64,000 bases of DNA from Mesorhizobium sp. B2-1-8 (GTDB taxonomy: Bacteria; Pseudomonadota; Alphaproteobacteria; Rhizobiales; Rhizobiaceae). The translations under genes were made by a program, and so were the position numbers. The stretch is from NCBI RefSeq assembly GCF_006442545.2, contig NZ_CP083953.1, positions 62,001-126,000 on the forward strand, written 5' to 3'. Of the stretch, positions 59,060 through 64,000 are shown in pieces. The first letter of the stretch is position 1; every line of letters begins with the position of its first letter. The notes under the pieces were generated by a model. That model searched no databases. It saw only the letters and a list, made by a program, of their open reading frames with translations, and was not told the origin of the DNA.

Positions 59060-61368
59060 TGGTTCTCTCCTTCTGTTGACGCGGCCTGGCTGGCCGCAGG
59101 TTTCCGTTCCACGGATGGCTCGCGACCGTTGACGGTCACCAGGACCCTCGGTTTGCGCTTTGTCTCCGGCAGCATGGACGGTGACTGCAGGGCCAGGAAC
59201 TTCTCGCGCTTGATGCGCTTCTGGATCACCACCGGACAGCGTTGGTCGTCGTGGTAGAGCACCTGGCAGTTGAGGCACTGGATGCATTCGTTGGGATTGA
59301 TCGTCCCCTCCGGATGAATCGCCTGTACGGGGCAATCGTTCGCGCAGCGTTGGCAGGGCGAGCCGCATTCCTTGTAACGCTTCAGCCAATCGAACATGCG
59401 CACACGGGCCGGGATAGCCAGGGCGCCGCCGAGCGGGCAGAGGTAACGGCAGTAGAAGCGTTCGATGAAAAGTCCCGGCGCAAGGCAGCCGACGGCGAAC
59501 AGGACGAACCACCACTCGCGCGCGAAATGCAGGATGATCGCGGTCTTGAAGGGCTCCACTTCGGCCGCTTCCTCGGCAAGGCCGAGCGAGCCGAAGGAAA
59601 GGCCGAAAAGCGCGAGGAAGATGATGTATTTGAACGGCCACAGGCGCTGATTGAGCCAGAACGGCACGCGGATTTGCGGAATATGCGCCCAGCGCGCCAG
59701 CCGGTTCGTCCACTCCTGCAGCGCGCCGAACGGGCAGAGCCAGCCGCAATAGGCGCCGCGGCCCCAGAACAGCAGCGCCGCAGCGACTGCCGCCCACAGG
59801 ATGAAGATCAGCGGGTCTCGCAAGAAATAGTCCCAGCGGAAATCGCCGCGCAGCGAGTTGAAGAATGTGAGGATGTTCACGACCGATAGCTGCGCGTGCT
59901 CGTACCAGCCGAGCCAGAGAAGCGTGAAGGCGAGGTAGCCAAGCCGGATGCGCTCGTAGGCGCGCGGCCATTTGACGAGGAAATCCTGGAAGAAGAAGAT
60001 GCCGGTGAGCACGCCGATTGCGACGAGCATGATGGCGATGTCGAACATCCGCGCTTGCCACATCCGCTGCCAGAGCGGCGGCTCGTCGTCCGCCGCTGCC
60101 GTGGTTAGCACGGTCGCCGATGTCGGTGCGGCCGCTGCCAACGGCGTGGCCGTCGTCGGCGACGAAACGGGTGCGGTCAGGTACTTGTCGGGGGCTGAGT
60201 AGTCGAGCCCAGTCGTGACGAACGCCTTGTCGAGCGCGCCGGTCGCACGTTGCACCAGAAGCTGGAACCGCCATGGCGCGCCAGGATCGAGGTTCGACCC
60301 GTCGGGCGTGACGAAGATGCCGATCTCGGGGAAGTCCGGCGCGCCTTCTGCGGCCAACGCGCCGATCCGCCGATAGTTGCGATCGCGAAACCGTATGCTG
60401 CTTTCGCTCTGGATCATCTCGATGCGATCGAAGATGCCGCCACGCACATAGCCGGAGCCGCGAAAGGAATAGGGTCCGTCGCCGGCAACGAGGATCGCCT
60501 GCTGGCCGGGCTTCAGATCCTGGCGAAGGCGATCGTATTCGGCATCGCCGAGCATCGAGCGCCCAACCGTCGGCACGCTTGCCAGCGCAACATAGACATC
60601 GACAAATGGGGCATTCGGGTCCCCGTCCTGCGGACGGGCGATCGCCGCGGCATTGCCCGTCTGCTGGAACAGGTCGTTGAGTTCCTTGTTCGTGATTGCA
60701 AGCCTGCGGACCGATCCGTCGCCGAGCAGGGCCTGCCAGGTTTCGACAGCGCCTTTGGTCTGATCGATCGAGCGGTGGGCCGGCTGAGCCGCGACATTTG
60801 CGGCGCCCTTGTCCAGGCCGCGCGACCGCGCGATTTTGATTGCCGACTGCGTCATGCTGTCGGCGATAACCATCATGGTCACCGTCGCGCCACTGACTAT
60901 GTCGACAGGTGTGCGGCTCGCCTCGACCGGGTCGAGGACACGCCGTCCGACGAAACCGTCGATGTAATGGTCGATTTTGGCTTGAGGGATGCCGACCAAA
61001 ACAATTGGCTCGTGATGCTCGACGAGCTTTGCGCCCGTGACCTTGGCGTCGAGGTCGATTCCGACAACGATATTGATAGGTTTGCCGGAATAGCCGGTTG
61101 CATCGACAACATCGTTGGTGAGGAAGACGTAGCCGACGAGGTAACCGCCCTTGAGCAGCTGCGCTGCGGGCGGATTGCCCTCGACGTCGCCGAAGCGATC
61201 GGCGCCAGGATCGATGTCGGACACATTGACCCTGCTCAGGAATTCGCCGAGTCGCCCCGCCGCCCTCGCCTCGTCGGCCAGCCATAGAATAGACAAGAGC
61301 AGCAGAAGGATGGCCGCAAGAAGCTGATGCGGCATCGGTTTCCGCCCGAATTCGATATATCGTTTCAT
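59056..61368 (-). CDS. nosR: NosR, membrane electron donor to NosZ
   Basis: 770 residues. N-terminal helix, then a periplasmic FMN-binding domain ([20 protein letters not shown] carries the flavinylated Thr context), and about six membrane helices. Two CxxxCP motifs ([16 protein letters not shown] and [14 protein letters not shown]) and two ferredoxin groups ([33 protein letters not shown]) complete it. NosR carries electrons from quinol to NosZ and is flavinylated by NosX. First gene of the operon. Confidence 0.97.
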   Translation of the reverse strand: MKRYIEFGRKPMPHQLLAAILLLLLSILWLADEARAAGRLGEFLSRVNVSDIDPGADRFGDVEGNPPAAQLLKGGYLVGYVFLTNDVVDATGYSGKPINIVVGIDLDAKVTGAKLVEHHEPIVLVGIPQAKIDHYIDGFVGRRVLDPVEASRTPVDIVSGATVTMMVIADSMTQSAIKIARSRGLDKGAANVAAQPAHRSIDQTKGAVETWQALLGDGSVRRLAITNKELNDLFQQTGNAAAIARPQDGDPNAPFVDVYVALASVPTVGRSMLGDAEYDRLRQDLKPGQQAILVAGDGPYSFRGSGYVRGGIFDRIEMIQSESSIRFRDRNYRRIGALAAEGAPDFPEIGIFVTPDGSNLDPGAPWRFQLLVQRATGALDKAFVTTGLDYSAPDKYLTAPVSSPTTATPLAAAAPTSATVLTTAAADDEPPLWQRMWQARMFDIAIMLVAIGVLTGIFFFQDFLVKWPRAYERIRLGYLAFTLLWLGWYEHAQLSVVNILTFFNSLRGDFRWDYFLRDPLIFILWAAVAAALLFWGRGAYCGWLCPFGALQEWTNRLARWAHIPQIRVPFWLNQRLWPFKYIIFLALFGLSFGSLGLAEEAAEVEPFKTAIILHFAREWWFVLFAVGCLAPGLFIERFYCRYLCPLGGALAIPARVRMFDWLKRYKECGSPCQRCANDCPVQAIHPEGTINPNECIQCLNCQVLYHDDQRCPVVIQKRIKREKFLALQSPSMLPETKRKPRVLVTVNGREPSVERKPAASQAASTEGENQ

Positions 61369-61451
61369 TATCGCTGCCGGTCGTGGACATCTGAGGCCCA
61401 GTCGACGGTGACCGGGCAGGCGCTATCCTTGGACCGAGCGCAGGAACCACT

Positions 61452-61469
61452 CTTTGATCCAGCGCAATG
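61452..61469. promoter_or_regulatory. NnrR-type palindrome upstream of nosR
   Basis: CTTTG-ATCCAGCG-CAATG, one mismatch in the right half-site. It is 84 bases before nosR and 56 before the divergent ferritin-like gene, so it may control both. Confidence 0.6.
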
Positions 61470-61524
61470 AAGAACCATTTGGAATTGACGTTAATTTGTC
61501 CGTCCATCGCGGAGGCGAACATCC

Positions 61525-62448
61525 ATGAGGCGGCTGAACGAAGAACCCAGAGCGCGACCGCGCGATGTCCTTGCACTTCTTGGTCTGGCCATGACCATGG
61601 AAGAAGCGTCTGCGCGGCGCTACGTCGAGCTGGCGACGCGTATGGAAAAGCTGGGCGCAATGGAGATGGCGGGCGCTTTCCATGCGCTCATCGAAGAGCA
61701 GAGCGACCATATCGAAGAAATCGTCCGCCGTGCCAATCAGTTGACGGGCGCATCGCCGCCGGCACTTGCCGATCCGCGCGGGTTGCCTTCCGAAATCGCC
61801 CGATCGTGGGACGAGGCGGAGGCGAGCGCGCTGCTCAGCCCGTACCGGATCCTTGGCGTTGCGGTGGACAACGAGATGCTGGCTTTCGCCTTCTATTCTT
61901 ATGTCGCAGCGCAAAGCAACGATGCGACAGTCCGGGCGACGGCGGAGTGGCTCGCCGGAAAGGCGCTCGATCACGCGGCAACACTGCGTGCCGAACGGCG
62001 TCGCGCCTATCGACGCGAAGGCGCCGGGCGAGCCCGCGACGAGAGGCCGATGCTTGATGCCTCCTCTCTGCCGGAGTTCGCGCGACAGAGTCGACGACTG
62101 GAATCGCGTGCCGCAGCCTTCCACCGACGGATTGCTTCACGGCTTACCGCTTTGGGTGAGGATGCGGCGTCGAAAACGGTCGCCGAGGTTGCCGAGCGGG
62201 AGAGCGCGGCCGGGGTTGAAGGCGCCAACGAGACTGATGAGGCAGCGACAGTGGACCTAGCGCATGCTGCCACGCCGTCGCCGCTTCTGCGCTCGGCGCT
62301 CGGTGAGGCCGAACGGCTGCACCAGGCCTATCTCGACCTCGCCGATCACACGCGCGACGAACAGGTGCTGGTCGCCGCCCAGCAGGCCGCGGATCGAACC
62401 ATGCAGAGCCTGGCCGCCATCGCAGCGCGGTGGCACCTGTTCCGCTGA
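61525..62448 (+). CDS. Ferritin/rubrerythrin-like protein divergent from nosR
   Basis: 307 residues. N-terminal half is a four-helix bundle with metal-ligand-like Glu/His: [60 protein letters not shown] and [20 protein letters not shown]. The C-terminal half (residues 170-307) is Ala-rich helical and lacks a clear motif. Likely a di-iron or metal-storage protein; a link to NO or peroxide detoxification comes from position beside nos and a shared operator. Confidence 0.75.
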   Translation: MRRLNEEPRARPRDVLALLGLAMTMEEASARRYVELATRMEKLGAMEMAGAFHALIEEQSDHIEEIVRRANQLTGASPPALADPRGLPSEIARSWDEAEASALLSPYRILGVAVDNEMLAFAFYSYVAAQSNDATVRATAEWLAGKALDHAATLRAERRRAYRREGAGRARDERPMLDASSLPEFARQSRRLESRAAAFHRRIASRLTALGEDAASKTVAEVAERESAAGVEGANETDEAATVDLAHAATPSPLLRSALGEAERLHQAYLDLADHTRDEQVLVAAQQAADRTMQSLAAIAARWHLFR

Positions 62449-62583
62449 TGCTGCGGGCACCAATTCTGGAAGCGGGTGCGTTCAAACCTAACTTGGCATC
62501 CCGCTCCATCTGTTTGAATAAGCCGCATTTTTTGCAACGTCAGCAAATACCCGCCTGGCTGAAAAAATTCCCGGCGGGGCGTA

Positions 62584-63027
62584 CTATTGACCGATCTGCT
62601 TGAACAGATCGTCGAAAACCTTCTTGGCCTTGCCGGCCTGATTGACCGACTCAGCTGCCTTCAGATTGCTGCTTGGATCGCCGACCACGACAAGCGCGAC
62701 CATGCCCATGCCATAGTGGGGATTGCACTTGACTCCGTAGACGCCGGGCTTGGTGAACGTGACGGTGAGATCCTTGTTCATCTGCCCTTTGAACGGCTCG
62801 GCACCTTCCGGCAGCATACCGGGAATCGATTCGACATCGTGCCCCTTGTCCTTGGCGACGAAATGGACCGTGTCGCCGGGCGCTATTTTGAGGAAGGATG
62901 GTTCGAGCTGAAACATGCCGTGCTTGCCCATGTTCAACGTGGAGACCTCGAATTCGGCGGCATTCGCAGCGCCGGCCCACGTTAGAACAGCGGCGGCGAT
63001 GAACGGTATAAGTTTGAACGAGCGCAT
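62584..63027 (-). CDS. Pseudoazurin
   Basis: 147 residues, signal peptide of about 23 (LIPFIAAAVLTWAGAANAA). Type-1 copper ligands H63 (KGHDVESIPG), C101, H104 and M109 (VKCNPHYGMGMVALVVVG) with the family spacing. It is a periplasmic electron carrier able to feed copper nitrite reductase and NosZ. NnrR-type sites lie upstream at 63105 and further at 63248. Confidence 0.96.
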   Translation of the reverse strand: MRSFKLIPFIAAAVLTWAGAANAAEFEVSTLNMGKHGMFQLEPSFLKIAPGDTVHFVAKDKGHDVESIPGMLPEGAEPFKGQMNKDLTVTFTKPGVYGVKCNPHYGMGMVALVVVGDPSSNLKAAESVNQAGKAKKVFDDLFKQIGQ

Positions 63028-63104
63028 TTCTTCTGATTCCCTGTTTGATGTGGATAACGAACTTTGCGTGTGGCCGGCTGTCTATCAGCCGTATCCGTCA
63101 CGAA

Positions 63105-63122
63105 CTTTGCGCCAGGACAAAC
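63105..63122. promoter_or_regulatory. NnrR-type palindrome upstream of the pseudoazurin gene
   Basis: CTTTG-CGCCAGGA-CAAAC, 78 bases before the pseudoazurin start on the minus strand. It is also upstream of hemN on the plus strand. Confidence 0.6.
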
Positions 63123-63247
63123 ACGCTCCTGAAAATGTGGCTTCGCCTCGATAGCCAACGACCCTCAAATCGAGCGCAACGGCTTCCCACTCAGTCGTCA
63201 CCCCGCTCGATGGGGTGCGTTCTGAAGAAACGAAAGAGCGTGTGTGA

Positions 63248-63265
63248 CTTTGGCATATCGCAAAG
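63248..63265 (+). promoter_or_regulatory. NnrR-type palindrome upstream of hemN
   Basis: CTTTG-GCATATCG-CAAAG, with perfect outer half-sites, 58 bases before the hemN start. Together with the site at 63105 it gives each divergent gene its own box. Confidence 0.7.
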
Positions 63266-63322
63266 AAGCGCGGATCGTCGCCGGCTAGAGTGCTTCCAGC
63301 AGCACCGAGCAGGAGAACTCCA

Positions 63323-64000
63323 TTGCAAGCCTCAATCCTGGCGAAATACGGCGAGGCACGCCTGCCCCGCTATACCAGCTACCCAACGGCACCGAGTTTC
63401 TCCTCGGCGGTCGGCGCCCACGAATATGGAGACTGGCTGGAGAACCTGCCGGCCGGCGATCCGGTATCGCTGTACCTGCACATTCCGTTCTGCCGCTCGA
63501 TGTGCTGGTATTGCGGTTGCCATACGACGATAACCCGGCAGGACCGCCCGATCCTCGACTATCTCGACGTCCTGCGTGAGGAAATCGAAATGGTAGCCGC
63601 TCGGGCTCGCGGCCGCTTGCCGGTGGGGGAAGTGCATTTCGGCGGCGGCACGCCGACCATCATCTCCCCGGCGGAATTCCTCGCGCTGATGGCGCTTATG
63701 CGGGAGCACTTCGCGTTCTCCGACACGACCGGGACCGCCGTCGAGATCGATCCACGCGGGCTTACCGCCGAGATGGCCCATGCGCTGGGCGCCGCAGGTG
63801 TCAGCCGCGCAAGCCTTGGCGTCCAGAGCTTCGATCCCGTGGTGCAGAAGGCCATCAACCGCATCCAGAGCAAGGCGCAGACCGCCGAGGCCACCGACCG
63901 TCTGCGCAGCGCAGGCGTCGGCGGCATCAATTTCGACCTGATTTATGGCCTGCCGCATCAGACGGTGCAGTCTTGCGTCGAGACGGCCAGTGCGGCAATC
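63323..64000 (+). CDS. hemN: HemN oxygen-independent coproporphyrinogen III oxidase (N-terminal part)
   Basis: 226 codons to the window edge, starting at TTG 63323 with AGGAGA seven bases before. Radical-SAM motif LHIPFCRSMCWYCGCHTTIT (C57, C61, C64 and C66, shifted by five from E. coli HemN). Then GEVHFGGGTPTIISPAEFLA, VEIDPRGLTAEMAHALGAAG, SLGVQSFDPVVQKAINRIQS and FDLIYGLPHQT. It makes protoporphyrinogen without oxygen, keeping haem supply running during denitrification. Confidence 0.96.
   Translation, partial: MQASILAKYGEARLPRYTSYPTAPSFSSAVGAHEYGDWLENLPAGDPVSLYLHIPFCRSMCWYCGCHTTITRQDRPILDYLDVLREEIEMVAARARGRLPVGEVHFGGGTPTIISPAEFLALMALMREHFAFSDTTGTAVEIDPRGLTAEMAHALGAAGVSRASLGVQSFDPVVQKAINRIQSKAQTAEATDRLRSAGVGGINFDLIYGLPHQTVQSCVETASAAI

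Noticed and set aside
57182..59257. 691-residue plus-strand open frame
   Set aside because: Antisense shadow of nosZ; composition (Val/Asp/Arg-rich) is typical of mirrored GC-rich coding DNA.
60250..61287. 345-residue plus-strand frame
   Set aside because: Antisense shadow of nosR with no recognisable motif.
62480..62583. Hairpin-like sequence after the pseudoazurin stop
   Set aside because: The CCCGCC/GGCGGG pairing is short and the T run is not placed right after a stable stem.

Overview
The window looks like DNA from a Hyphomicrobiales (Rhizobiales) alphaproteobacterium close to Mesorhizobium/Phyllobacteriaceae. The reasons are high GC, a SyrB-like gene, DUF736/DUF2493/DUF1173/strawberry-notch accessory genes typical of rhizobial plasmids and integrative elements, and alphaproteobacterial gene order in the nar and nos clusters. 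No rRNA, tRNA or CRISPR array was seen.

Positions 1-13,400 are mobile-element backbone. They hold the end of a ribbon-helix-helix partition-type protein, an XRE regulator, a WGR protein, a DUF736 gene with a decayed inverted second copy, SLOG/DUF2493 proteins, a DUF1778-GNAT toxin-antitoxin pair, a Toprim protein, a giant methyltransferase-helicase (strawberry notch family), a DUF1173 protein and a frameshifted SyrB-like gene.

Positions 13,600-28,700 form the nitrate respiration block: ric (Fe-S repair), DUF2478, moeA, a small unknown, a PpiC-type isomerase, narIJHG and a fused narK1-narK2, all on the minus strand except ric. A divergent Crp/Fnr regulator (NarR-like) follows. Positions 28,700-38,400 hold nnrS, ubiX-ubiD with a DUF2249 gene, and a divergent DUF6455-ubiT-ubiU-ubiV-mogA run. 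This is an apparent oxygen-independent ubiquinone and Moco module, bounded by a broken IS110 transposase. Positions 38,500-44,100 hold a three-subunit molybdenum hydroxylase operon and an IS701-family insertion. Positions 44,100-52,100 are a nitric-oxide-response block: second nnrS, SRPBCC, SufT/DUF59, DUF2249 genes, nsrR, nnrR, DUF1858, a large unknown membrane protein and a 34-residue smORF. Positions 52,500-64,000 are the nitrous oxide block: nosRZDFYLX (every junction a 4-base overlap), a ferritin-like protein, pseudoazurin and the start of hemN.

The genes fit together as a denitrification island: nitrate uptake and reduction, N2O reduction, the periplasmic electron donor, and oxygen-independent supply of quinone, haem and Moco. 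Nitrite reductase (nirK/nirS) and nitric oxide reductase (norCB) are not in the window. Three operator types recur: about ten CTTTG-N8-CAAAG-like palindromes (probably NnrR), FNR-type TTGAT-N4-ATCAA boxes near narK, and two 27-bp NsrR-type boxes around nsrR. These suggest that separate O2/nitrate and NO signals control distinct parts of the island.
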